Assembly: GCA_964017195.1 (NCBI GenBank)
Contig: OZ024897.1
Span: 10,068,451-10,132,450, forward strand
DNA: 64,000 nt
Direction of reading: 5' to 3'
From: Siderastrea radians
Lineage: Eukaryota; Cnidaria; Anthozoa; Scleractinia; Rhizangiidae
Positions 42,930 to 57,600 of this stretch are shown here, in pieces. A model generated the notes under the pieces. That model was not told the DNA's origin, did not search any database, and saw only the letters and a program-made list of their open reading frames with translations. Both the position numbers and the translations under genes were made by a program. Each line of letters starts with the position of its first letter. Position 1 is the first letter of the stretch.

Positions 42930-45900
42930 ATGGATGCTGATACCAGTGGCCATTCAGCTGATTCCATCTGCAGTGACGACACAGAATATCTTCTTGGTCA
43001 GAATGTCTCCATCAGGGAAATTGATGATGATGATCTGCAAATCCATCAAAATGCTAAGATTTCATCATCTCGCAGTAGAGCTTACCACATATCACCTAAA
43101 CACTCACCCCAAAAACTACAACAGAAAAATTCCAAAAATTTAAGGTCTCCACCAAGAAAGGAAAACAAGGCTAAACCAGGGAACAGACTAGATGAGTTTC
43201 AAAGATCACCCAGTCACGGCACTGCCAAGCATCCTAGTGCGATGGAACCATCTATAAGCAAAGTTAAAGGAAAGCAAGATAAGAAATCAAAATTGCCCCA
43301 TGGTTATGTAAGTAATGAGGGCGCATGGGGTCATGGTGAAAAAGGACAAATTGGTTATGAAGCAAAAGGAGTGCGGCACACTCAGGATTTTGAAAGGACA
43401 TCTAAAAGCAAGAAAGCGGTTTCAGACAGCTATGCTAAACATCAGCAAAATCAGCGTAGATTTCAGTCACCTGAGGATCATAAGTCAGTTCACATGCAAG
43501 ATTTTCACAAGGTTACTGGAAGTCCAAATTTGAACTCGGAATGTAATTATGATGCAGCATCAAGAGGAACTCCACCCACAAGGGAAAGGAGTAATGCAAA
43601 ACAAAAACACATGGAACCTGGCAGATCACTATTGCGACAAAATTTACCTGTCATTCAAGATAATTGGGAGGTTGATTCTGAGTTTTCCTCGGACATTGTA
43701 AATGGTGGCCAAAATACTGTAGATGTTGAATCAAATGATATGGAAAGTGAAATGTCTGAAGCAACAGAAGACTTGATTGGAGGAGAGGATGTAGGCGATG
43801 AAGACCTTACAGAAAAGCTCAAAGAACTGAACTTGGCTGTTAATTATGACCCTGGAACAAATGGTGAGTGCTTATTACTAAGTCTTTTAGTGAAATGCAA
43901 ACTCATGGAAGTGTCTTTTAGTGACTGTCATGGAAAATAGGTACAAAAAGGCATTTTTGAGGTGGTAGGAAGCTATCTTGGTTTAGGCTTGCTGGTTTAG
44001 TGATTAGTACTATATTATTCCTGCAGTCATTGTTGTAGTTTAAGGTATGGAGAGTGACACTCTGGGATAGACAAGGAACGACACGGAGTGTCTCTTGCAG
44101 GAGACCGAACACAGATCTCTCGGGAGGGGGTTGGGTCGCAAAATTTAGAGGACTAGCTTTCACTCTGTACTCTTACTGCGAAAACGTGGCAGATTGAAGC
44201 AGGAGTGGCTTAAATATCAGTGCTAAACCAATCAGGGAGTAGCTTGGGGAACACATACCCATTTATTGTCATATACACGGGGTTAATGACTTGCATGCAT
44301 AATAAAGTATATTCAAATGACTTTGAATAGTGTGTCAAACTTTCAGTGAGATTTACAATCAAAAGGTTGGTGGTTTGAAGGTAGTATCTGCATAATGTTG
44401 TGTTGTGTTGTTTCCATAAACGAGGAACTCTTTGCTTATGAGAATGGGTTCTTGTAAGCAACCATGTGATAAAACAATAGAGGGAGGTCACTTATGAGAG
44501 CTTTTAGCGTAAAGTTTGGGATATGTTAATGGCTATTTTAAAATAGTATTGTTCAGTAGTAATAATATTAAATATTCAATTACTGTCTATCACAGAGGAG
44601 GTTCTCAGGTCAACAAACCATAAGCGCCTGATATGTTATGTATTGCTGTAAATGGTTTGAACCCAGGAATCATATCATACTGTACACTGCTGCTTCTAAC
44701 CCCCCCCCCCCCCACTTATATCCCCCTTCCCCCTCTGTTATAGGCCCATCTACCTGTAAACAAAAAAATACATCTGGTTATAAGCCCCCCCCCAGATATA
44801 AGCCCCCCCCCTCTAGTTTTCCTTGTTTCCTCAATATTAAGCACTCTCACAGAACACTGTGAAGATGAACTCTGAGCTTGTGTTTTGTTACGTTCTGGTT
44901 ACGTTCATGTTGTAACAGTTTTGATTTTGTTGTTAAAAGTGAAATTAATTCGATTTATTATGAAGTTTCAAAGGTTAATTAAAAACTGGTAAATTAAAAA
45001 CGTATTTCGATCAACACTGCAGTGGCTTATTTCAAACGTTTTTTTTATTCCACTTTTAAGCCCCCCCCCGTTTATAAGCCCACCCAAGACCCCTTATGAA
45101 GTAGTATAAAACCCAGGGCTTACATGTATAAGCAGCAGTTTACGGTAGGTTGGTAAATTATGATCGGCTGGGTGAGTGTAGTTCTAAGAAGGACTGTTTG
45201 TGATGACATTGACTGACGTTTCGACGAAAAAGCCAACAACATCACAGCTTAACTGACAGAGGACCAAGTAGCATTGTGAGATCACCAACCAATCAGGACA
45301 ACGACCAGAGACTTAAAACATCTACTGACGATTCACAGCTCTTTTGACTCTTATGATGACTTCTGCTCAGGTTGTCAAAACGTCAGTCAATGTCATCACA
45401 AAGAGTCCTTCTCAGGACTACACTCACCCGGACAATCATAATTTACTGACCTATGTTACCTATGACTCTAAATTTAATCAAGAAGTGAACGCTTTTATCA
45501 AAGTTTTGACTGAGTGGTCGCTTATGATAACTCAAGAACAAAGGAAAAGAGCAGTTGGTAATTCACAAAAGTGGTTGCGGTTGCTTACAGAAGTGGTCAT
45601 TTACAAGAGCTTCTAAATACAGAGTTAACATGTAAGTGACACTTCAAATGGGGATTTCACAATGCTGGTCGTAGCTAGAACTGGTTATTTATGAGAGTGG
45701 TCGCAAGGAGAGCTTCAACTGCAGTTGTATAATTGGGTGACAGCAAAGGGAGTCCTAAGCTAGCGTCCCATCCAGGGGGGAGTAACATTCCTAGTTGCGT
45801 CATGCTACAGAGACAGGTGTTAAGCGCTGTTTGTGTGTGTCGCTTGTGGGATGCTTGCGCCCTTTAACTAAGAAGTTGAAAAGACAGGAGGAGCTAGAGA

Positions 45901-48900
45901 AAGGGAGGAATTTTATAAAGCAATATGCATGATTTTGTAACTTACAGTAAAAGCTAATTAAAGGGGTGGGAGCTACTTATGGAAAGATTCAGGGACCAGG
46001 CGTAAGGATACAGGAATTTGGAAGCTTGGGCCTTCATGCCCCCTTCCCTGCCCACTCTCAGGGTCTCAGTAGAATTTGCAACAGCCGTTGCTTGTACATT
46101 TTAACCTGTAAGACGTATTGCGGCCGTATGTTCAAGCACGTGGAAGGACAACGTCTGCAAGAGGCCTGGGTGCAAATATTTTAAATAAAATTATTACGTC
46201 GGCTACGTTGCAATGTTATGAGCAAAACGTTTCAAACAAAGTGATTATTTGGTCGTTCTTTGGCCAGACTAATTCAACCACTAAAACAGGAAAAAGGTAC
46301 ATTGCTAAAGCACGTTTAAACAGTAAAAGTACTTCACTTGATCATTTGCTTCGAAAGTCAATCTTTTATATTTGCATTTGGTGAATGAACTGATCTGCAC
46401 TGAAGCGCTCTTACAGCTATAACACTTACTAGTGACACCCGTGACAGGTGTTACGGGTTACAGGTTCAACTGAGAAAACTCACTCTTCAGTGATGTTAGA
46501 AATCTCATTTAATTTTCTTTATTACGTGCAGAGTACTTTGATGACAAAGTAAGAGAAGGAGCAGAACTCCTGTCCAAGTTGTTTGGTGGCCAAATGGATA
46601 ATTACTACAGTTCCTCCAGGTAAGAATGAATAATCTGGTTATCTGATAGCCTGCAAAAAGGTCTTTCTTTCATGGGGCAAATTCTTTCTCCAGCAAAACA
46701 ACATCTGATTTACTAACTGCAAAACTTGGCCATGGTTTCATGAAACACTTCTCTGGTGCTCAACATAGAAAGTCTTTCATTTTTCAACGTAATAATTTTA
46801 TTGATAATATGATTGATTGATTGATTAATGATTAACATTTATCATGGAACATTAATTTTCAATGCACTTGCCAAGCTAATCTGATAGTGTTTCAATCATT
46901 TAACATTTGTTTACTAACAGTGTTCCTATTCTTGTGTTACCCTTAACTTACTTTTTAACACTCCTAGAAGGGAGCTAACCATGACAACTAACACCTATAA
47001 TCATAGAAAGAAAAGGCAGCCATTGCGGATCTTTCAAGTTAGGTAAGAAATTTTGAAAATGGGCAGTGTTGGGTGGTTTACTGGCTACCACACAGACTTT
47101 GTTGGCATTTCCCTCTTGCAGGAATTCCTGTATTATACAATGACATGTTTTCTCATTAAACAAATCAAACAAATGAATGAATAATACTTGTTTAATAGAA
47201 GGAAAGGCCAATTCCCCTCATCTTACTTCAGCCTATGCCTACCAGTCAGAACGAATTTGGCTTGAAGATTGAAAAGAAAAACAGTTTGTACAAAAATTGT
47301 GGTGTGGTTGACTCTCAGCTCATTTGGGGTCCTTTGTCTGTACTTTGTGCTTAGTGCATAATCTACACATTACCTAAAATTGCCCAATGTTGTTTCTGGC
47401 CTCTCCTAGTTATCAAGCATTGACAAACCCGGCAAGGTGCCCAGAGCTTGGACGTTAGAAGCATAAGCTATCAAATTTCAAGTGTCCCAGTGAAGAGAGG
47501 GTGCCCATGTTATTTTCCCTGGATAATCTTAGGCTATGCATTTCCTTTTGGGCAACAGTGTTGCATAAAGCATTCCTGAACAGAACTATAGACTGAAAGC
47601 AATCTGACAATCTAATGTGTGTAAAACTGTAAATGGTTTGAACCCAGAAATCATATCATACATGTAGGTCAGTAAATTATGATTGTCCGGGTGAGTGTAG
47701 TCCTGAGAAGGACTGTTTGTGATGGCATTGACTGACATTTCGACAACCTGAGCAGAAGTCATCATTAGAGTCAAGTGAACTGGGAGTCGTCAGTAGACAT
47801 TATGAGTCTCTGGTCGTTGTCCTGATTGGTCAACAATCTCATGATGTTATTGGTCGTCTGTCAGTTAAGCTGTGATGTTATTGGCCATGTGGAACTGGAT
47901 GGGTTGATTGAAGCTAGTCTGAGAAAAAACCCCAAACAAACAAAGACCTTGTGCCTCGTCTTCTAGTGAAATAATTTTCTTCCAACTTAAACAGGGGCAA
48001 AAAATGCATATAGTTGACTACCTCAGAAGTGCAGTAGCAATTCATCGATGAGCGAATTTGCTTCTGAATAGCAGGTATGCGTAGCAGGCAGTGCTTGTCA
48101 ATACTTCACCAGGATAATGTGTCTTTTCCATTTTCTTCCTTTCAGTGGTCAATCCAAGAGTTCTGCATCAGGGTCAGGAAGTGTGCAGGAAGGTAGGAAA
48201 ACATCTTTTCATTCCCCTGTAATATAGTAGTTAAAAGTAGCCTCTGCCATGAAATTACATTTGATTGCACAATTATGTAAACCAAATTTGTGGTTATAAG
48301 TAAAGGTTTCGTCATACAAAAACAAGTAAAAATCAACGCTGGTAAAATTGAACGACGTTTCGGTGTCGTCAGTTCAAAAATGATTCAAATAAACTGTCAG
48401 GAATAGTAGCTGGAGATTAACATAAATGATTAATGCAGAGTCACGCAAATAGTTTAGCTCGAATCGAGTCCAATTGGACATTAAGAGATGGTGTCAATTC
48501 TCTAATTAGCAACATTTCGTGCACTAAACAATCGAACTTATTCCAACACTTCTTTAGGACAAAAAACTGTTTGTCAAGGTCTTTCGGGACAATACAGTGT
48601 TTGTCACTATAGTGCTTGCCAATAGATGATGATAGGTTTTTGTGCTCATTCATGCGCTGGTGTAAGTCCACGAAATGTTGCTAATTAGAGAATTGACACC
48701 ATCTCTTAATGTCCAATCGGACTCAATTCGAGCTAAACTATTTGCGTGACTCTGCATTAATCATTTATGTTAATCTCCAGCTACTATTCCTGACAGTTTA
48801 TTTGAATCATTTTTGAACTTGAAAATGGCGTCATGACAACACCGAAACGTCGTTCGATTTTACCAGCGTTGATTTTTAAATTTGTGGTTACACTCTAAAA

Positions 48901-49621
48901 AGATTTAATTTATACATTTTCTGTATCAGCGTTAAATCTAGGGCCTTCAGCTGTGGTTTTGATCAAATTGATTTTTATTGTTTTTGAATGCCAGTTTCTA
49001 GATCAGATGGTCAAATTGAAGAGAGGAGAAATTTAAGCAGCACCAGTATTAGTGTCACACACCGTTCATTCCAGAAATCTGCGTCACCACGAGTGCAATC
49101 AGAACAAAACAGTGGAACCCTCACAGATCAAAGCAGTTCATTTGAATCTAGTGTATCAACATCCGCAAGGAAGCATGGCTCTTCTTCTCGTAAGGAAGTG
49201 AGATTTAGAGAAGATGTAGTACCTTCAAGAGAAATCCCACTTAGAAATCATCACCTGGAGACAGATGGTGAGTTTATCAAGGAGACTTCTGCTTTTAGAG
49301 CAGCAATGAACTATGACGATGATGATGACGATGACGATGACAATGATACTAGAGACAATTCTGGGGAACAAAGGGGATATCATCAGGCTCAAAATGGAGT
49401 GGAAGAGGTGGCTTATGCACAAACTAGGCACATAACACCAGCACATTACGAGGATGAGTTAGGCCGAAAAACTGGATTTAATGTTAAATTGCAGTCTCCA
49501 TCGAAACAGAGAGGTGAGAGTATTATCAAAGCACAATTGAGGATGGAGAGAACTTAGTACATTTATGATGACAGAGCCTCGGTGGATGTGAAGAGATGAT
49601 TTCAAACAATAGCAATAATAT

Positions 49622-49674
<53 letters not shown>

Positions 49675-51653
49675 TACTTCAAACTACTTCAAGGAATTCC
49701 CATCAATACCGTAGTTTGAAAGCTTGTAAAGATTAGAATGAGGTGATGGTTAGTGTGGAAGGTCACACACAGAACATATGGGGACAAAGATTTTGTCTGG
49801 AGCTACTCAGGACTTTTTCCTGGCCAGTTTATAATTATAATAAATTCATTTTTTTTAAATAAAACATGTTGGTAGAAGGTAAGCACTCACTCTAATTGTG
49901 TTCCATTTTCATTTGTGGCCCTGGAAGCCCCAGTAGTGACAAGCAGCTATTTCCTTTATATGATCACTACACAATCAAACATACATACAGGTCATGAGAA
50001 TGTAGAAAATCATCACCAGACATGAAATGTCTTGATGTTTAAGCAAATTCTTCTGGATAGAACCACAAGAAATATATGGAGTACAGTGGGGAGAACATAC
50101 ATGTTGATACTAGGACTTGAAGGGTTAACTTCTCGTACTTACTGTTTATTAGCAGTGACAGCTTATCACGATGAGAGTAACTCCTCATCTCCACACAAGG
50201 ACAGAAGTGATCAGAGGTTTCATGTTGAGAGGTTTTCTGATAGCGGAAATTCCAGAAGATTTGATTCCCATGAAAATGTGTCAGTTCCTGGAGGGTTTAT
50301 GACGTCTACACCTCAAACAAAATCTCAAGCTGTCTTCTCACCACCAAAGAGTTACCAGGTGGGTAATTATTATTAATAAAGAAAATTATTAAAGAAATAT
50401 TTAACAAGGAAGCCTTTTCATAAACTTGTGTGATTTTGAAAGGAGTCCTTGACAAAATATACTAAATAATAACAAACTCTTAGGCAACAGTATAAACTAG
50501 TAATCAAGAACCCAGATTCCTCACAATATTTGATTCACTAAACAAAAAGAATATAATTTAGTTCAATATAATTCAATAAAGTGGCTGGACTGATAACAGG
50601 ACTGAAATGTTGAAAAGACTGGACTTGAAAGTAGCAATGGCAGAACTGTTTCTTATGTGTAATGGTAGAGAGATCCAGTCCTTAAAGTGCCACTATGATC
50701 AAAAAATCACTTTTATTTTTTCTTCGGATTTCGAAACTATGTTTGTTAAACACTCCCCAAGCGAAATTATAAGCGTTAATTTTGAGAAGAAGACCGTTAA
50801 TTTAAACTGCAATTTTCCGGTTTAATGGTCCGCCATTATTACACCAGAAAGGATACAATGACGTCATACACTCAAGAGCTGTAAAATGAAGTGTGTGAAC
50901 GCGGCTTACAAATTATGCAAAACACGAGTTTGAGAGTGTGAAAGCTCAAAACTCCCGTGCTGCATACTAAATAAGGCACTTTCACACACACTGCATTCTA
51001 CATCTCTTGAGTGTATGACGTCATTGTATCCTTTCTGGTGTAATAATGGCGGACCATTAAAACGGAAAATTGCAGTTTAAATTAACGGTCTTCTTCTCAA
51101 AATTAAGGCTTATAATTTCGTTTGGGGAGTGTTTAATAAACATAGTTTCGAAATCCGAAGAAAAAGTAAAAGTGATTTTTTGATCATAGTAGCACTTTAA
51201 TGGTGTGTTAACTTAACTGTTGCCTGCCCCTGATATGTTAACACTGCTTTTTCCCACTTTGTTTTTCATATGCTTTTGAATTTGTTTTTCACTAGCCTAG
51301 AAAGTCCTTGTTGACATTCATTTAACCCTTTAAGTCCCAATAATGACAAGCATCTAATTTCTCCTTGCAGTATTACTACTTGATCAAACATAAAGGTCAT
51401 GAGAATAACGGAAGTGATCACCAGTGATCAAATGTCTTGACTTTTGATCAAATTCTCCCAACTAGTAACATACAAAATATAAGGAGAACAGTGAGGAGAA
51501 TATGGATGTTAATATTGAGGCTTAAAGAGTTAATAGTTGCCATGTATAAATTTGTATAGGCTGACAAATTAGATGCACAAAGGGAAGCTCATCAGAGAAT
51601 TTTGCTCAAGGTAAGAAATCAAGTCATTTATTCTGAAGAGCTGTGTAGTTTAG

Positions 51654-51684
<31 letters not shown>

Positions 51685-54600
51685 TTTTGGTCTCACTTCA
51701 TTGTTGCTAACAAGTTTCTACCAATAAGTTACTAAAGCTTGTTTGTTGTTCCTAGCTGCAAGAAAGTGAAAGGAAACTGAATAAGAGTTTACAAGAAGTT
51801 AAAAATGTGGAGTTTGAGCTTGAAGAGGCAGCATCAAGAAAAAAGGTAATCACAGCTTAGTTGTATGCCCCCCAACCCAAGTTGTGTGATAATGTATGCA
51901 ATAGATCTTGTCAAGGTTTTCTTAACTCTAAAATTCGGCCTTGGAAGAACGTTGATACTACTGAAACAAGTAGCTTAAAATAGATAGTGAGTGCCAAATG
52001 TTTACAATTGTTTGTAGGAAAACCCTTGCCTACATGTACCTACTATCATTTATTGTGGAAACGTAAATGCAGTACAGTTAAAATTGCTTGTTGATATTTT
52101 GAAACTCGTTGAGCTATATCCTCATGCCTAAAGTTCTGGCTTACAATTCAAGTTTTCTTAATTTTAAGGTGCCTTTCCAGTATCTGTTTATTTGTTCCAA
52201 ACATATCAGATTTTATTCGTCCAAAAAGATTGAAAAAAGGTGAAAGTGTCCCAGCGAATTTACAGTGCAACCACACGAACTGAAGCTACCCAGACGAAAT
52301 TTTATTGGTCAATTGGTCAATTAACACATTTAATGTGTTAATTGACCAATTGGATGTCGAGATCAACACAATGAAATAGCTACAAATACATGTACTTCTT
52401 GACCAGGTCACATTCTGAAATGGGTGATGTGTTGAGAAACTTTCACACCCACTGAAATTTGTCTTAAAATTTGATTTCAGTGGCCTTTGTTAGTGAAGAT
52501 GCTCTTTGCAAAACACAAGAAGCCGTCAAGTTGGTTCATATAACTACTTTGTTACATTGTATTTTTAAAAATTATTAAGATCTGTAATTTATTTTCCAAA
52601 CAGATCGCTTTGCAGGAAATTCATGCTCTAGAAGAGACAATCAGACGGAACAATGCTGAGGTGAAGTCATCTGAAAATTTGGTGGAACAGTACAGACAAC
52701 AGGCAACAAAAACAAGGTGATGATAATTTCAGGAGATACATATACGATCTCTCGGCCTTTCCCAAGGGCATAGTGCAAATCGCTTTATCAAAGCATGGAT
52801 CTGTTCAAAAGGCTGCATTTTCCTCAAAGACCTGGTTTGACTGAAGAAACTATAGTCCAAACTGCCTGGTAGTTGAATTTGCTGGATGGCATTTAAGTTC
52901 AGAAAGCAAAAAAACATGAAAGAGTGGGGTGGTGTGGGGATCTTTGGAGCCCTTGAGCCCCTAAATTTTTGCTGTGGGGTCCGATGCCAGAAGCCTTTCT
53001 CCACTTGGAATAAAAATGCTGATACTGGCAAAATGGAGCCCTGGAGTGAAGCAATGGAGCGTATGCCTCGGTTTTTCGGACTCTGAGCCCAGGAGCTCTG
53101 CCTTTTATTTTTTTAGCCCAGGAGCCCTGGAGCCTCAGACCCCTTTGGAACTCTGAAAAAACAAAACAAAACAAAACAAACAAAAAAGAACGGAAATCAT
53201 TATCACATATTCCCGTTCTTCAACGAACTTTGAATCTTTTCATTTTTGACGTCTTAATTAGTTGCTCAGAATAGCAAAAAAATGAACCAAAACGTGCATG
53301 TCATACAAACAGAGCCACAATTTTTGTCACTGAAGGTTTTGCATAATGACGTTATCTTGTATTCTCTGTGAAGTTTAAAACCATTTTTGCTCACGTACTT
53401 AAAATTCTTTAGAACTCAGCTTATGGACCTGGAACTTCAAAGGGACAATATCCAACACGAAATAAAAGAACTACGAGACTGCCTCGCTAGACAGAAACAA
53501 GAAGTTCAGCAAGTAGTAGAAGTCGAAAAGAAAAATGAACTAAAGGTCCTTGAACTGAGCATAGAGAAAGACCAGCTTCACAGCGAGGTGGAGACATTAC
53601 GATCACAGCTCAAGCAGGCCGAGGGAAACTCGGGTAATGAAAAACAGAATTATCTGCACAAGATTGGGCTTCTTCAAGACCAGTTACACGAGGAACAGAA
53701 AGCGTCAAGAGAAACTGTGGAAAAACTCAAACAGGTCAGTTAATTTTGCGAATGACTGGTGTGAGGATATCCGACTAGTTTGTGGCACACTGTTGTATCA
53801 CAGCTCTAGGAAGAATTGTCTTGCTTGCTACTTGATGTTGAGAACTGCCCAAAGTAAAAACGGAAGAAAAGCGAAAAATAAAAAAATAAAAAAAACACCT
53901 ACAGCAGCAACAAAACTAGAAAAGTACGGCACAATAGCTTTCCCTAAATGAATGGCAGCACTTGAGGATTTTGTATGTAGACTAGAAGATGTAACAACCT
54001 TGAACAGCAAAATTGACAGCACCACATGAAATTACTGCTCAGTAGGTTTCACTTGAATGGTCGCACCGAAAGGTTTCATCCACAGACTCAAAAGTTAGAA
54101 CCACCTTGTACAGCACAATAAACAGCACCACAGGAAAGTACTGCGCAGCAACGTTCGTTTGAATGGGCGCACTGAAAGGTTTCAACCACAGACTCAAAAG
54201 TTAGAATCACCTTGTACAGCATAATAAACTACCACAGGAAAATACAGCTCAGTAACTTTCATTTGAATGGTCACACTGAAAGGTTTCATCCAGTTTCAAA
54301 AGTTGGAACCACCTTGTACAGCACAATAAATGGCACCACAGGAAAGTACTACTAAAAGCCTTCATTTTAGGTTAATAATTCACTTGGGAATTTTTTCCAC
54401 ATAATCAGATGTTGAAACGTCCGTACACATGAAGAGTTCTCACTTTGACTCCAAGAACCGGGAGGAGGTGAAGGTCTTTGAAATACAAAAGTTGTTATTG
54501 CAATTTGTATGGTGCTATGATCTAACTGAAACATAAATAAATAGTAATAGTGAGTTCTCAGTATCTCAAACTGTCGGGAAAAAGAAAACTGTTCTAGTTG

Positions 54601-57600
54601 CCAAAAAGTCTAAATTATCACTTGACGTATTCTCTATTTTGTCCACATACAAGAGTTGGATTACAAGTTATTAATTTTCTTTCTGTTTTTGTAGCAACTT
54701 GAAGATGAACGACAGAAGGCGCGAGATTCACACTATGAGAGAATAAACGCAATCCACAAACTGCAAGATGAATCCAAAGAGATGCATTACAAGGAAATGG
54801 AGGTGTTGAAAAACAGACTGCTTAGGGTGAGTAGCCAAGACGGCTCTTGATCGCGTTCGGTGCAACTCAAACACACACAGGCTAACACTTCATTACTTAG
54901 TCTGTGCAAACTGCCGTTGATTTCCCTAAGTAACACTCCCACTACCACCCCCACCCCCTAGGTGTAGAAGGAATACCGGCACAGATCCCATAACTCAATG
55001 AAGAATTATTGAAGAACAAAACTCTACAGATCATAATAAACGTGTCTGTGCAGAGTGAGTTGATTTCCCTGGCCAAGTAACACCTTCCTCCCCCCCCCCC
55101 CCCCCCACCCTACCTCGACTTGTAGAAGGATGGTTGAGACAGCCCGGGTAAAGATAACAAGGATGTGATGAGAAACACGGCTTTGACCAATGTTACAGCA
55201 ATTTTCGGTTATTTCAGTTACACAAAAAAGGTAACTTTCCAGTGGAGTGAGCTGTACCATTTAAATTTACCACCAAAACTTCCAGTTTTTGTTGACTAAT
55301 GATAAAGGGCTGAGTGATTTCTTCGAAAACTGCTAATAGCTACCTTTACGATAAAATTGTCAAAGCAGTTGTTTGTGTTCCCTTTGTTACCATTTCACTC
55401 AAATAAATAGGTCCATATACTGTAGAAGTTTTTTTAATATCTGAAGCAGAAAAAACCTGCAAAGTACCCTAGAAAAGGGGTGCTAAATTGTGAAATAATG
55501 AGGGTTGTTTCTTTTGGAACTTAACGGTAATAACCTTGTTTTATTTTGGCACAGGAAAAAGAAACGGAGTTGGAATCAGTACGAGAAAATGCGCGGAGAG
55601 ACTTAGAAGGAGTCAACAAAAAGTTACAGGTAAACCATACTCTTATTTTTATGTATTGTGTGCAGCCAGTCCCTAAAGGTTGAAATGACAGTGGCATCTG
55701 GCCATGTCGGTGTACCATAACAAACAGAAAATTGCATTAAAACTGACATGCTTAAGGGCATTATTTCTCACTGAAGAAGAGACAGCAGTCTCGAAATGTC
55801 TGAGGATTTTTCCCCATTTTCTACGTCAAGCACAGAGACACTAATTTGAGTTAACATCAAGAATATCTCATAACAAACGGACCTTATGAGAAACCTTTTG
55901 TTAACGGTTCACCACCTTGGCGGCGATGACTTAGCTTGCATACATCCTATATATGTTTCAAACAGGTCTGCGGGAAGAGAACATTTGTAGTAGCAGAAAT
56001 CATATTGATGACTTGTCACTTCATGATGTGACCCCTTTAAGCGCCTGCTGTGTGGCTCATATCTTAGTACTTTTACTTTTATTTTCTAACAGAGTCGAGA
56101 TCATAAGATAACTCAGCTAGAGAGTGATATTAAAGACTACGAGGAGCAAATAACGAACCTCAAGACACAAATATTCCAGGAACAACAGAAGTTATTTGAT
56201 TGTGAAAGCGAGTGGAAAGAGAACATGGCAAAACAAGACACACATGCAAAAGCCTTGAAGATTGAGGTACGAAGGCTCACTTTCTAGTTTTTTTTCCAAT
56301 CACTTCCTCTGACAAAGTAAATGGGAGGATACATTAGTTCAAGTTGTGTTGTAAACAAGAAGGGTTTCTTACCCCACCATCAGGACGGGTCTAGTAATAC
56401 CCGTTTTTACCCCACCATCGGGACAGGTCTTGATCTAGTAATAAATAATTTTTTGTTTTTGCTTGGCCAAACAAATACATGTTGATTAAACTTTCAGTCA
56501 ACGTAAGCATTATCTTCGGTTGGTAAGTGCTGATTTGCCAAAATCTTCCTGAAAGACGGTGTACAAAATTACTAGGGATGCAATGCAATAGCAACCTTTG
56601 AAAGGCACTGATTTGATTGGGTTACTCGGACAAGGGGTAAACAAACAAGGTTAAATTTCAACAGTGAAATGCAAGCATTTTTGGCAGTTTTCCTTTGCTT
56701 CGCCGAAATCTTTAGGGAAAGTTATGTAGAAAAGTACAAGAAATTCAACAGAGTTAACTTCAGAAGCACATACTCTAGTAGCACATACTCCAGAGGCACA
56801 TACTCTAGACGTACATACTCCACGAGCACATTCTCTAAGAGCACATTCTCCAGAAGGACATACTCCAGAAGCATACATACTCTAGAAGCACACACGCCAG
56901 GAGAAGCACATACTCCGATTAATTAACGTTAATTGCGTTGTCATTTTACGAATTTTTAACGTATTTTGCAAGCCCTTTCACGATTATTTAACGTAAATTG
57001 CGTTGTCATTTTTCGATTATTTAACGTATTTTGCATGCGATTTTACGATTATTTAACGTAAATTGCATTGTCATTTTACGATTATTTAACGTATTTTGCA
57101 TTGTCATTTGATTATTCAACTATTTTGAATGCAACTTTAAGATTATTTAACGTAAATTGCGTAGTCAATTTATGATTATTTAACGTATTTTCCATGTCAT
57201 TTTACGATTATTTAACGTAAATTGCATTGTTATTTTACGATTATTTAACGTAGTTTGTATTGTTATTTTACGATTATTTAACGTATTTTGCACTGTCATT
57301 TTAAGATTATTTAACGTATTTTTCATGTCATTTTACAATTATTTCACGTATTTTGCAGTCATTTTACGATTATTTCACGTATTTTGCATGCCATTTTATG
57401 ATTATTTAACGTATTGCATGCCATTTTATGATTACTTAACGTATTTTGCATGCCATTTTATGATTATTTAACGTATTGCATGCCATTTTATGATTACTTA
57501 ACGTATTTTGCATGCCATTTTATGATTATTTCACGTATTTTACATGCCATTTTATGATTATTTAACGTATTGCATGCCATTTTATGATTACTTAACGTAT

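Noticed and set aside
42886..43143. Alternative frame over the first coding exon of the coiled-coil gene
   Set aside because: A shadow of the 311-codon frame starting at 42930, which alone joins in phase to the next exons.
56651..56926. ORFs open on both strands at the 15-bp repeat
   Set aside because: Opening on both strands follows from a period divisible by three. The region is intronic.
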